From the NCBI GenBank assembly GCA_011316305.1, contig SAUG01000007.1:434001-498000 (forward strand): a stretch of 64,000 nt of DNA. The letters are read 5' to 3'. Shown in pieces: positions 46,186 to 57,127 of the stretch. The notes beneath the pieces are model-generated. The model did not search any database, was not told the DNA's origin, and saw only the letters and a list, made by a program, of their open reading frames with translations. A program made the position numbers and the translations under genes. Position 1 is the first letter of the stretch; every line of letters begins with the position of its first letter. The stretch comes from Rusavskia elegans. Taxonomy: Eukaryota > Ascomycota > Lecanoromycetes > Teloschistales > Teloschistaceae.

Positions 46186-48131
46186 TCACGATTCCAGGCC
46201 GCCCGGTCGATTCGCCAAGTTGGCTTCTTCCGCATCTTCGCCATCGATTGTGGACTTCCAATGTTCGGGCAGACAAACGCACACCAACTACTGCAATGTT
46301 AGCCATGGTATACTTGTATCATGCTCTAAAAGCTTGCATACCGGGAACGCCTTGACTTCTCCGTCTGGCGACAAAGATACTTCTCTCCTGGCAGAGCCGT
46401 TGGACACCCCACTATCCCGTTGCAATCTGCGTTTGGCTTCGTACGTCTCCACCCGGTCACGGATTCTTACCCCCGTTGCCCATCCATCATCCCATATGCC
46501 AACAACTTTGAGCATATCACCCCGTTCCAATTCAAATTCATCCCCCGCTCGGGGCTGGTAGGCCCACAGCGTGGCAACAGCATCCCCCGGATGGATCTCG
46601 TCCGGCGAATAGTAGTCCTTGAACGCCTGGAGCTGCTCCGACTGCCCGCTCGCCATGCCTTCAGGTGAGGAGTACTGGCCTTCACTGCCCGAGTTCGGCG
46701 AACTATGATCGTCGGTGGCCCCCAGCACTGACTGACTTGTCAGCGACCCGTGCCGTTTACCGGTAATGGGCCGACCTCCAGGACGTGATTCAGGTGTTCC
46801 GCCGTATCCTTCGGATTCCGAGGTGTCGCCGTACCGTCTTCCTCCCGTGGCAGCTGCAGTGTTGCCATATGAAGGAGAGTCGCTTGAGGCGCCTGTCAAT
46901 GCTGCCATTCTGGCTACCCGACCACCAGTTTGAGTTTCGTTCGATGTTTGAGCACCTTGGCTGCTAGGGAGGGGAGCAAAGGCCATGTTAGGACCGCCTC
47001 TATGGGGAGGCGATAGCTGATTGAACACGCTTTGTCGTTGGTGACGATTCCTCCACCTTCCAAACATACCTGTACAGCATAACAGAATCACGGCCACTAT
47101 AAGAAGCGCGCCCACAACGGCGCCCACCGCAATGCCAGCAATGGCTCCCCCAGACAGCCCATTATGACCAGATCCGCCCCGAGCGGGAGCCGCTGGTGAT
47201 CCAGTTGCTGACGGAGAGCTGCCGCTGGTCGAAGACGGGAAAAGCGGCGGCATAGAGGAAGTGATCGGCAGCTCAACGCCTACACAGCGAGTTGTTACGT
47301 TCGAGCCCAAGCAGCACGAATCCGTAGCGTTTGGCGAACTTGCTGCACAAAAGCCGCACAGCCCCTGGAGATTGGACGAGAAACCACAATCATTTGGCTC
47401 ATTCTCTGCTCCTGTGACGCATCTTGCGCTGAGGGAGTCGCTCGGTAAAGCGCAAGTGGTGAAGTCTGCTCGAATCTGGTCGATGAAATTCTGATTGGGT
47501 CGACCACAGAGCTGATCGTTGACAGTGATGGATTCTTCGCTTGTTGCTTGCTGAGCCTGTTGAGGATTAGAAAGGTCTCAAGGGGACTGACGGTACACTT
47601 ACACAGGACTCAGCACACAATGGGCGAGCATCGGAGGTAGATAGGGAACATGGCTCGATGGATTGCTGGACGATGGAATTACAAATTACACTGGTTGTAT
47701 ATCGTGCGTAGAAGTTTGTGGTGTTCATTAGATTAACATTATCGCAACCAAGGAGTTGCTGGTACCTTGATCATGTCAGCTTACAGTCAAGCGATAGGGA
47801 GGGGCATGAGGACTTTTGCTGAACATAATTAGTTGTAACATATCGACTCAATTGGTCGTCGAATTGCTGTGTGCTGGATACGAAGGCAAGGAAAGGACTA
47901 CATCTGGTCAGCGTTTGTCCCGTCAGAGCCTGAGCAAACAACGTACAATTGGCCGGACAGGGTCGAGCCTGCGGATATTGAAGAGGAATTGAATGCTGAA
48001 CACTGTGTGGAGCTTGCCAGAGATATGCAGCTCTGCGCATTAGTTGGTGGAACAGTTGCGAGGAATGCGAGAAGTAGCGAGGAAACCGATCCCGAAGAGC
48101 ATCGGCGCGTCTCCTTGCTCTTCTGCTGCAT
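46186..48131 (-). CDS. Single-pass membrane protein with Cys-rich ectodomain and cytosolic SH3 domain
   Basis: Role not known to me by name; the layout suggests a plasma-membrane sensor or polarity protein that recruits proline-rich partners through its SH3 domain. Exons 47947-48131, 47814-47897, 47603-47765, 46342-47556 and 46186-46287 keep phase and give 582 residues; the second intron has an unusual GTCCTC donor and is the least sure. Order: signal peptide (about 1-33), an ectodomain rich in paired Cys and N-glycosylation sites (LLGCDNVNLMNTTNFYARYT), a Ser/Pro linker, one membrane helix (GIAVGAVVGALLIVAVILLC), then a polar cytosolic region. The SH3 domain contains ATLWAYQPRAGDEFELERGD and GIWDDGWATGV. 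The protein ends with CLPEHWKSTIDGEDAEE. It is divergent from the prolyl-tRNA synthetase gene. Confidence 0.85.
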
Positions 48132-48801
48132 GTCCGTCGTGGAAAAATGACTTCTATATATTCTATCGTCGATGAAAACTCATTGTGTTGTGGAAAGACG
48201 ACCGTCTTCCCACATGTGCGACAACGTCTGTTGGCCCGTGACCGCGTGAGTACCACGGTATGAGAGCTCAGTTTTCCAGTAAGCACCTAATAGAAGAGGA
48301 CTCCCTGATATGGGGATTTGAACGGCTCGACGGGAGAATGGAAAGGTAACGAGAGACGAGAAAAGGAATGAGACTGGGAATGATTGTGTTGCAAGCTCAG
48401 TTGTCAATTGATTGTTGTAGAGTAAAGTACTTGCTTACCTTAGGGGACGACGCTAGTGGGTACCAGTAAATTGGATGATCGACAATTCGACATGAAGCTT
48501 TTGATCCCCTGTCACCCACGAACTCCACTCCAGAGCAAACAATATTTTCAGCCGGGACTTCGTCAACCACCTTCTCTTGAACTTGCTCCACCGTATGACT
48601 TACATACAGCATCAGAGTCGAATACAATCCTCTCTATCAGGCGACTGTGGGGCTTGTCTCCCAATATGACTTCGAGTCAGGGTTGAGCCCTAAGTTGAAC
48701 GACGTCCGCCGTTCCCTTCCCATAGAGAAAAGAGTTGGTAGGGCGGACCATTGGAATATCGAATCGCTTATCTCACGTCGGCAGGCGTCAGTAAAGTCAC
48801 T
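48132..48801. promoter_or_regulatory. Divergent promoter region of the SH3 gene and prolyl-tRNA synthetase
   Basis: 670 bases between divergent starts. No convincing ORF. An in-frame ATG at 48751 could extend the synthetase by 17 residues. Confidence 0.45.
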
Positions 48802-50761
48802 ATGGCTTCCAGAACCGACGAAGAAGCTGCAGGAGCAGCACCAATCGCAGACCGCACAGCTGCAATCAATGATGACCAAATAGACACTAAGGACGTCTCG
48901 AAGAACGCGTTAAAGAAAGCTCAAAAGCAAGAAAGGCTCGCTGCCGAGAAAGCGAACAAGTCAGCCACCAACACTACCAAGGAAGCTGGCAGAGCAGAAG
49001 CTAAGAAAGCCGTCAGCAAGATGCCAAAGAAGAAGATTGAAGGCGCCGCACTCATTGGCATTGATGTGTCCAAGGAAGAAGACTTCTCCGGATGGTATCA
49101 GCAGGTCCTGACCAAAGGGGATATGCTTGATTACTACGACATTTCTGGCTGCTACATATTGAAGGTCTGCTTAGCCCCCGCAAGCAAAGCATCGTGCGGA
49201 CTAACCGCCGACAGCCTGCCTCGTTCTTCATTTGGGAAGAGATCCAGCAATGGTTCAATAAAAAGATTAAGAGTATAGGTGTCAAGAATTGTGCTTTCCC
49301 AATGTTCGTTTCTCAGGATGTCCTCGAGAGGGAGAAGGAGCATATAGAAGGTTTTGCTGCAGAGGTAGCTTGGGTCACACATGCGTAAGGAGCCGTCGCG
49401 TTTCTCCTCAACAACCCCTTATCTGACTTTGTTCAAGGGGAAACTCGAAATTAGAGAAGAAAATCGCCATCCGTCCAACTTCGGAAACAGTAATGTACCC
49501 TTATTATGCAAAATGGATACGAAGCCACCGAGATCTTCCCCTTCGACTCAATCAATGGAACTCCGTTGTCCGATGGGAATTCAAGCATCCTCAGCCTTTC
49601 CTTCGGACGAGAGAGTTCCTCTGGCAAGAAGGGCACACGGCCCATATAGACGAGCAAGGTGCGGGTAAGGAGGTCCTCCAAATTCTCGAATGGTACGCTG
49701 GTGTATACGAGGACCTTCTCGCCGTCCCTGTGATTCGAGGTCGCAAAACAGAAAAAGAAAAGTTTGCCGGAGGGCTCTACACAACCACGGTTGAGGGCTA
49801 TATCCCATTCAATGGTCGAGGAATCCAAGGTGGAACTAGCCATTGCCTCGGTCAAAATTTCAGCAAAATGTTCGGCATCACCGTTGAGGATCCATCCGCC
49901 AAAGAAGGCGAAAAGAAGCCACCTTTACATGTTTGGCAGAACTCATGGGGTCTCTCGACGCGGGTCATAGGCGTCATGGTCATGATCCACAGCGACAATC
50001 ATGGTCTCGTCCTCCCACCTCGAGTTGCCGAAATACAGGTTGTCATTGTTCCAGTTGGCATCACTGCCAAAACAACTGAGGCAGAAAAAACCTCGATCCA
50101 CGATCAAGTTGACGCTCTAGCCACCGTCCTCCGAGCTTCCGACATCCGCGCCGAGACGGATATGCGCGAAGGCTACTCCCCTGGCTGGAAATTCAACGAA
50201 TGGGAAATGCGAGGTGTCCCGTTGCGGCTGGAATTTGGCCCCGGCGAATCAGAAGGCCATTTCGTAACCACAGCCAGGCGGGATATCCCAGGGAAAGACG
50301 GAAAAGGTCGAATTACTGTTCAAGATCTTGGCAAGGATGTCCCGGCGCTACTCGACACCATACAATCCGACCTTTACAAGCGTGCGGAGGAAAGTTACAA
50401 ATCCCACACAATCAAAATTACTAATTGGGATGATTTCGTCCCAGCTTTGAACAACAAAAATGTCTGCCTTATTCCGCACTGTCTCGAAGAGAATTGTGAG
50501 GACGAGGTCAAGGATATGAGCGCGAAGAAGGCGGCCGAGGGCAGCGATGAGCCTGAGGATGCCAAAGCGCCGAGTATGGGGGCTAAGAGTTTGTGTATCC
50601 CATTCGAGCAGCCGCCGGAGGGTATCGAGGACGGCAAGACGAAATGTACGAATCCGAATTGCAAGAACCTGGCAAAGGCGTGGTGCCTATTTGGACGTAA
50701 GTCAGGTAATCCCTTGGAGCTATTTAGGTCTGACTGACTTGTGTTCTTAGGGAGCTATTGA
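48802..50761 (+). CDS. Prolyl-tRNA synthetase, cytosolic (eukaryote/archaeal type)
   Basis: Charges tRNA-Pro for cytosolic translation. Exons 48802-49164, 49215-49384, 49438-50696 and an 11-base last exon 50751-50761 keep phase and give 600 residues. A Lys/Ala-rich N-terminal extension (residues 1-90) precedes the class II catalytic core: GCYILKPASFFIWEEIQQWF, then KKIAIRPTSETVMYP, then motif 2 RWEFKHPQPFLRTREF, then GGTSHCLGQNFSKMF. The anticodon-binding domain follows (VVIVPVGIT) and the C-terminal Cys-rich zinc domain ends LFGRSY, the conserved terminus, which needs the tiny last exon. That tail and the long domain identify the eukaryotic rather than the bacterial mitochondrial type. An upstream in-frame ATG (48751) would add 17 residues. 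Confidence 0.95.
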
Positions 50762-51017
50762 GGTGTCTAGGCATATGACGGTCACGAGACTAACGGTAAG
50801 CTTGAGCGTTGACATATAAAGTAGAAGTTGTTCGTCGATTGGCGAAGTGATCGCAGGCACCGGATCTACTCAGCATAGCGTAAGAGGAAAACATCGCCTT
50901 CTTGATTAGATTAGGCTCACTGACACTCTCAAGTCACAAAAGGCAACGAACTTGCTTCGAGTACCATAAGTTCAACCAAGGCTAGTAACGGGTTCACTTT
51001 ATATGGCAGAACCTCCT

Positions 51018-51695
51018 TCAAGCATCTGCATCCCTCTCCAAAAACCCTGGGTCATTCTCCACCCGCCTCTCAAATTTCTCCCACCACCCCGTAAAACTCC
51101 TCAGCGGCACCATCTCCTCGCCTCCTACAGTCGTCTGTCCTGCAAAGCTAGCCAGGAAATTGAATGCATTCTTGATAATCCTTTGAGCCAGTACCTTGGT
51201 TGAGACCGGCGATGCTGATGAAGCCCTCTTATTCCCAAGCACAAGAGCAGAGGACGTTTTGAGCGAAGCCAATTGGGCTTCGATCGTCGCTGCCGGTTCA
51301 ATGGCAATGCCGATTGCTATCTGCGAGTCCGATGATGCTGCGCCATTTGCGAAATCATTCGGTCCATCGGTCATCTCGTTCTCCATATCCGCTGAACCGC
51401 CCATGTTGGCATTCGCATTACCGTTACCATTGTTTACTTTGAATATTGCCGTTTGCTTGTCATTGCCTATGGCGCCCAGTAATTTGAACTCTGGATTCGG
51501 GCTGGGGAACTGGATGTAGACTGCGGCGAGGGTATCTATTGGGAGTACGTTGCCGGGAACGAGGAAAATTACGACGTGGCTGAAGGGTGGGGAGGAGGGT
51601 ATGCTGAAGGCGTATTGTGTTGGTGAGATGGTTAATGGATTTGTGATGACGGGCCGAGAGGGAAGGATGACGCCGAAGGGTGGTACTTGAGCCAT
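51018..51695 (-). CDS. OPI10: OPI10/Hikeshi-family protein
   Basis: The human relative Hikeshi carries Hsp70 into the nucleus under heat stress; yeast Opi10 mutants affect inositol regulation. A single exon encodes 225 residues, close to the family size. The N-terminal Hikeshi-like domain reads MAQVPPFGVILPSRPVITNP, HVVIFLVPGNVLPIDTLAAV, FKLLGAIGNDKQTAIFKV. A Gly/Asn/Ala-rich linker is followed by a C-terminal helical part (AQRIIKNAFNFLASFAG, then FTGWWEKFERRVENDPGFLE), both typical. No introns are evident. It converges with the prolyl-tRNA synthetase gene (256 bases between stops) and diverges from the Nudix gene. Confidence 0.92.
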   Translation of the reverse strand: MAQVPPFGVILPSRPVITNPLTISPTQYAFSIPSSPPFSHVVIFLVPGNVLPIDTLAAVYIQFPSPNPEFKLLGAIGNDKQTAIFKVNNGNGNANANMGGSADMENEMTDGPNDFANGAASSDSQIAIGIAIEPAATIEAQLASLKTSSALVLGNKRASSASPVSTKVLAQRIIKNAFNFLASFAGQTTVGGEEMVPLRSFTGWWEKFERRVENDPGFLERDADA

Positions 51696-51973
51696 TGAAT
51701 TGGAATCAAGGCGGTAGTAACATCTCGTAGAGACTGCTTGGAAATTCTACCTGTGATTTGGAAAGGCAAGACATGATTGTTTGCGAAAGTGTTGGAGCTG
51801 TTTGTAGGAATATGCTAGAGCTGACGAAATTCCAACGGCTTCCGAAGCACATGCTCAGCCCTTGCACAACACAAAAAACGTCATACCGTTATCTTATCGA
51901 TACGATACTCCGTAAGCAATTGTTATTAAACCAAAAAATTTTACCGGCGGTTCTTAAAGACTGAGAGGGCAGG

Positions 51974-52979
51974 ATGAAATCCAATTTGGATCTCGTCAAC
52001 GATTGTGACAGGTAAGTTCAACTCGATGACTGACTGTACAAGCTGTAATGCTGACAACAAGCACAGCTTTCCTTACTACGACGATGATCCCCAAGCCTAC
52101 ACCGAGCTGGTCTCTTCCTACTACAAGCTCTACACACAACCAAATTCAAAGCCAGTCGGTTATGTTTTACCTTGGGTTGTCAAACAGATGCCTTGGGACG
52201 ATGCCCATTGGATTGTGGACCATGACAAGAAGCAAATCTACCCAAGGTTACCCCAAAGTAAAGTATTCGACGCGACCTTGAGGAAAGCCCGGGAGATTGG
52301 AGCCTTCAAAATTCTGGAGAAGTGGAGGAACGAGTTGTATAGCGTACACCGCGAGTCTGGTTTGGATCCTATGGGCGATCCGACAATCACGATGGAGCGA
52401 TCGGGGAGTCCCCTCTTTGGGATCGTGACCTATGGGGTGCACATGACCACGTATGTCAACACGCAGGACGGAATGAAGATCTGGGTACCGAAAAGGGCAA
52501 AGGGAAAGACGTATGGAGGACTTCTTGACAACACAGTGGCTGGTGGTATTGCAACAGGAGAGCAGCCGCTCGAATGCATCGTGAGAGAAGGTGCAGAAGA
52601 GGCTTCATTTCCTGAAGAGCTCGTTCGTTCTGCAGCAAAACTCTGCGGCACCATTTCCTACTTCAGCTTCCGGGACGAGCGAGCTGGCGGAGAGAGCGGC
52701 CTGCTTCAGCCGGAGGTTCAATTCGTCTATGACATGGAAGTCGGCGAGGACGTGGTACCAAAACCGTGCGATGACGAGGTCGAGGATTTCCGACTCTGGT
52801 CCGTCGATGAAGTACAGAAAGCCCTTTCGGAAGGCCTGTTCAAGCCGAACTGCGCTCTGCTTTTGTTGGATTTTTTTATCCGACATGGGATCCTGACCCC
52901 GGAGAACGAAAAGAACTACGTCGAGATCGTCTCGAGGCTCCACCGGAGGTTACCATTTCCCACTGCGACCGTAATGTGA
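51974..52979 (+). CDS. Nudix hydrolase with N-terminal DUF4743 (yeast YJR142W-like)
   Basis: Relatives carry a thiamine-pyrophosphokinase-like N-terminal part joined to a Nudix domain; yeast YJR142W and plant Nudt20/24-like enzymes remove phosphates from damaged thiamine diphosphate. Exons 51974-52011 and 52067-52979 give 316 residues. The start MKSNLDLVNDCDSF joins the FPYYDDDP segment by a 55 bp intron. The N-terminal domain has VGYVLPWVVKQMPW. The Nudix box is clear: GGIATGEQPLECIVREGAEE followed by ASFPEE, with the REGAEE core near residue 183. The substrate is not shown by the sequence; thiamine-phosphate repair is inferred from relatives. Confidence 0.9.
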
Positions 52980-53111
52980 AGCAGTAACGCCAGACACCTT
53001 GCTATGCATCCTTAGGCTAGATACCCTCCCATCAAATTTCCGACGCTGGCAAATGCTGGACAGTCGAAGACATCCATCTCTTCTATCTTCGTATGTGATG
53101 TGTATGCTGGG

Positions 53112-53599
53112 TCATTTCTTGATAAGAAGATAAACGTAGTCGATTCGTAAAGGCGTCAATTTTCGGTAGGGGCCTTGCATGTAGAGTAACAACCCTCCAA
53201 ACGAGACATACACCTTGCTGTTCGAGCACACATGGTCAGCAGTGTGATGAGAACATAAGCGGCAGCATTCAAATACATGTTTTCGTCGTCACCCTCTTCA
53301 AACCGGTAAACCTTGCCATGGCACACATAGTCATACTCGTCTGCCAGCGTCTGCTCACCCCTTGCTACACCCCTCCATCCTTTGGTGTCATCCTTAGTAC
53401 CGTCCAATGACAGCGACGAAGCGATCGCTATTGAGAGTCGTTCACCAATACTGCAAGGATACAATTCGGTGTTGACGTCCAAAGTAAATTCTGTGTCGCC
53501 GTTCTCGTTGTTGCCCTTAAGGCGTGAGACGCGATCGTATTTCTGATCGTTGATATCGGTGAGAGTGAAAGCATCCGCATACAGCTGGGAGTCGCCCAT
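53112..53599 (-). CDS. RPB8: RNA polymerase subunit RPB8 (shared by Pol I, II and III)
   Basis: Rpb8 (ABC14.5) is a small OB-fold subunit common to all three nuclear RNA polymerases. Exons 53277-53599 and 53112-53217 with a 59 bp intron give 142 residues, near the family size of about 146. The protein begins MGDSQLYADAFTLTDIN, then YDRVSRLKG, TEFTLDVNTELYP, EYDYVCHGKVYRFEEG, and ends GGLLLYMQGPYRKLTPLRID followed by YVYLLIKK, the conserved C-terminus. The intron is required to reach that end. A longer open frame starts upstream at 53710 but the family start favours 53599. Only 189 bases separate it from the divergent ELP4 start. Confidence 0.95.
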
Positions 53600-53788
53600 A
53601 TTTGTAATGCCCGCTGGCGACTCTGGAGCCGATTGCTTGAGCTGTAAGGAAACTGTGGTATGAAGCTTATGCGTGGAAACTTTTTGATTTCGAGCCGCCA
53701 TGCCATTCAAGGCTTGGCGCGGCGGATGTTCCTGCAGCTACCGAGCTTGGAGCTTTCAAATCTAGATTGCCAGACCATACACTTTGCC

Positions 53789-55073
53789 ATGTCATTCCGT
53801 AAGCGCAATGTAGGTCTTTCCAGTCCTTCTCTGCAGAGTCAGGCTCCCGGATCAGGAACGCAGTCAGCTCCGATTCCTGGAGTACGACCATCGCCGCTGG
53901 ACGGAAGGCCCACTACCTCAACTGGAACGTCTTCCTTGGATGATCTCTTGGGCCATTCTGGCTTTGCTCTTGGCAATTCTCTTCTCGTCGAGGAAAACGG
54001 TACTACAGAATTCGGCGCAACGCTTTTGCGGTACTTCGCTGCCGAAGGGGTGGTCCAAGGTCACAGGGTACACATTGTCGGCGTTGGGGAGCCATGGGGA
54101 CGAGAGCTACCAGCTGTTGTAAAAACTGTCGGCGCTGAGTCTACAAAGCCCGAAGCACAAACAGCCGCGGAGAAAGATAGGATGAAGATTGCCTGGCGGT
54201 ATGAACGATTAGGGGATTTTGGGGCTGGACCATCCAGCGCAAGAGGTGGGACTCCTGTGATTCTGCGTTCAAAGTTTGCTGTACATAACGGAATATCCAT
54301 CTTTCCATCTCAAGTCCAACCTTGCCTTCTTGCTAACAGTCGTAGCATCGCCTGCCGTCAATAGGACACCCAACTCAGCCATCTCCAGCGGAACCGCATC
54401 GACAGCACCTACCGCATTTTGTCATACCTTTGATCTGACGAAGCGGCTTGCCCTGCCAGATGGGAATCGCTTGAACCACATCCCTGTACGACCAGTACCA
54501 CAGGATGTATCTCCTTTTCAATCCGTACTGCAAGCTCTGAGAGAGCAGCTTGCTTCCTCCTCGAGTCCTACAATACATCGGTTTGTTATACCGAACCTAT
54601 TGTCTCCGGCTCTCTATCCTACGCAGGCCAGCAATCCACAGCCTCTCCTTCAATTTTTGCATTCTCTGCGCGCGCTTCTGCGCTGTTACTCGACGCAGCT
54701 GGCAATCATGATGACTCTCCCAGTAATGCTCTACCCTCGTTCGGCAGGACTGACTCGATGGATAGAATTACTTTCGGATGGCGTTATGGAGCTCTCGCCC
54801 TTTCCTCACTCAATTGACGCTGGGCCACCGATGACAACAAGCGGCAGTGGCACTGCCCAGGAAGAAAAACCGCAAGGAATGGTAAAAATGCATAGACTTC
54901 CCGTATTCTCAGAGAAAGGGGGAGGGGGTGTTTTGGGAGATGATCTTGTCTTCACAGTCAGCAGAAGAAAGTTTGTCATCAAGCCGTTCAATCTTCCGCC
55001 TGTTGAGGGCGATACCGATGCTCAGAGAGGAGAGGGAGAGGGAAAGCCAACAGCGGTGGAAATCGATTTCTAA
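53789..55073 (+). CDS. ELP4: Elongator complex subunit 4
   Basis: Elp4 forms, with Elp5 and Elp6, the RecA-fold ring of Elongator, needed for wobble-uridine modification of tRNAs. Exons 53789-54273 and 54365-55073 keep phase and give 397 residues. The PAXNEB domain is visible: MSFRKRNVGLSSPSLQ, then GVRPSPLDGRPTTSTGTSSL, DDLLGHSGFALGNSLLVEE, then after the intron CHTFDLTKRLALPDG, FVIPNLLSPALYP, a hydrophobic strand LAIMMTLPVMLYPR, and the late LVFTVSRRKFVIKPFNLPP. The donor reads GTTTGC, not the usual GTAAGT, so the intron start could shift slightly. A longer N-terminus from 53660 is possible but unlike the family. Confidence 0.93.
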
Positions 55074-55911
55074 TGCTGCCGCATATTGTCGATAGCTTCG
55101 AAGATGTCTATGGAGAGTATTAACACTGATCTTTGAAGTCTGCTCGCATTGCTTTGAGAGTGGTGAAGTTAGATTTCCATTAATTCCCTATGGATTTCGT
55201 CGAAGAGCTCATTATGTAGGTAGGACTAATCAGTCTCTGGTGTCAGACAAATCTACGATAGCTGCTGTGAGATTTTCAACAGGAATTATGCCTCATCGAC
55301 CTATAGAGCTACCTTACTTTTTGAGCCAAAGGAATCTCGAGGCGAGGGAGCCACCAGTGGGTGTAGTAAATGACGGGTGCACCTAACCGCTTTGGGCGAC
55401 ATTCTCACAGTAGTGAATACCAGTATCCCCCAGCTATATACCAAGGAAGGATACTCTTTTACTAATCTGCTACTTTTGCAGTTTCTATAATCGCAGTCTA
55501 CTAAATTCTAGAGATGTTCTGGAGCAGGAACTGTAGAGTTGGCGATTCTGCCAAAAGCGGTGAGATTTGTGGAGCCGAAGCCCCTGAAGGCAGAAATCTT
55601 ATCTTATCAGTCCAATCATAATTTGATTTTCAGAATCAAAAATTCAGTTTCCTCAATTAACATCACCGTCAGCATTTCAAGGATGTGGTCAAAGAGGACA
55701 AGAAAAAGGTACGGTCGATGACTTGAGCTTCTTACACTATTATGAACCATACATGATTAAGAAATTCATAATCTGTCAATCCACTGAGACCTTCAATGGT
55801 CTTTGACGAGAAACTGTGTACATCAACCCTATGAATTGGAATTGTTTATTCATGTAATTCTATGGTGCGATCTAGGCTCATCGGTACTGATGCATTACTC
55901 TGTAGGTCAAT
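55074..55911. other. Gene-free stretch between ELP4 and SEN34
   Basis: 838 bases, moderately AT-rich. One 60-codon open frame at 55539-55721 shows no family features. It presumably holds the SEN34 promoter. No RNA gene or repeat was recognised. Confidence 0.45.
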
Positions 55912-56865
55912 ATGACAGTCCAAGATAGCCTTTCGGCGCCTGATCTGCCCTTTCCAATCTTTCAGATCTCTCAGACGGTCGGAAGGTATCTTCTATACGA
56001 CATCAACACTGTTACATGGCTTCGCCGAACCCATAACATTCTAGGTGTCTTTATCGGCAGCCTTCCGCAATCTCCACAGCAGAACGTCTTTCTTGGTCTT
56101 CCGCTTGAGCTTCAGCCTGAAGAGGCTACGTTATTGGTGGAGAAAGGTCTAGCATTCATTGTGGACGACTTCCAAACTCACAAGAAAGCAATCAGGTCAC
56201 CGCCTCTGGGAATGGCGAATTACAGAGCTACTGCGCGTAAAGAAGCCCTTGCTACGGCCAAAGCTGTAGTGAAGCACAAGCAACTCAAGACACAGGAAGT
56301 GTTGCAACGGTTGAAAGTTCGTCAGGCAACACCTGATGCGGACAAGACGGTCGACAACGACGAACATGATGAGACCATCTTCGATACTCCACAGGAAACA
56401 AGCTCCGAGCCAATGTCGTCAAGCGTAATCCCATATTCGTCCACCCCCACAACCTCTTATCCACCAATCCCAACACCTTCGGAGCAATCCTCACTGCCGT
56501 TACCGGAGGTCAGTGCTGCTTCGTACGCACTCTTCAAGCATCTTCACGCCTCCGGCTACTTTATGTCACCTGGTCTGAGGTTCGGATGCCAATTCTCGGT
56601 GTATCCTGGCGATCCGCTCCGGTTCCATAGTCACTTCCTTGCCATGGGTCACGATTGGGATGAGGAGATTGAAATTCTAGACCTTATTGGCGGCGGTCGT
56701 TTGGGGACGGGTGTCAAAAAGGGATGGCTGATTGGCGGTGCGGTAAAGAACGGCGATAATAACGAAAAGGATGATGCAACATCCGAGGATGGCCAATTCG
56801 AAGCTGGTAGGAAGCCTGAAGACTTCCACGTACGAACATTTTGCATTGAATGGGGTGGCATGTGA
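55912..56865 (+). CDS. SEN34: tRNA-splicing endonuclease subunit SEN34
   Basis: Sen34 is the catalytic subunit that cuts the 3' splice site of intron-containing tRNAs. One exon encodes 317 residues. An N-terminal Sen34-type domain (ISQTVGRYLLYDINTVTWLR, LGLPLELQPEEATLLVEKGL) is followed by a Ser/Pro/Thr-rich linker (about 140-195). The nuclease domain has the catalytic triad: Tyr231 (SVYPGDPL), His239 (FHSHFLA) and a Lys at 269 or 270 (GTGVKKGWLIGG). The end VRTFCIEWGGM fits the family. The ATG at 55912 gives a normal N-terminus. It converges with the MFS gene. Confidence 0.94.
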   Translation: MTVQDSLSAPDLPFPIFQISQTVGRYLLYDINTVTWLRRTHNILGVFIGSLPQSPQQNVFLGLPLELQPEEATLLVEKGLAFIVDDFQTHKKAIRSPPLGMANYRATARKEALATAKAVVKHKQLKTQEVLQRLKVRQATPDADKTVDNDEHDETIFDTPQETSSEPMSSSVIPYSSTPTTSYPPIPTPSEQSSLPLPEVSAASYALFKHLHASGYFMSPGLRFGCQFSVYPGDPLRFHSHFLAMGHDWDEEIEILDLIGGGRLGTGVKKGWLIGGAVKNGDNNEKDDATSEDGQFEAGRKPEDFHVRTFCIEWGGM

Positions 56866-57127
56866 GCAGCTTTCTTTGGCAGCAAATATTCTACTTCTCG
56901 GGTCCTCGGGTCCTATCTGGATTATTGGTACCTTTGCTTGTTTGGATCTGTGGATACAAACAAAGGTATGAGATCTCGATATATCCACATGCCGCTTATG
57001 GTCTGACAAACCCTCAGGTGCGAACTTCACCTATGGAGAACCACACCATTAGATGCAGTATAGATCGACCGACGATCCCATATAACACCGGTGGGAAGAG
57101 CCACTTCCATGACCACCATAATGAGTT
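56866..57127. other. Convergent intergenic region SEN34 / MFS transporter
   Basis: 262 bases shared by two 3' ends. Nothing else recognised. Confidence 0.4.
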
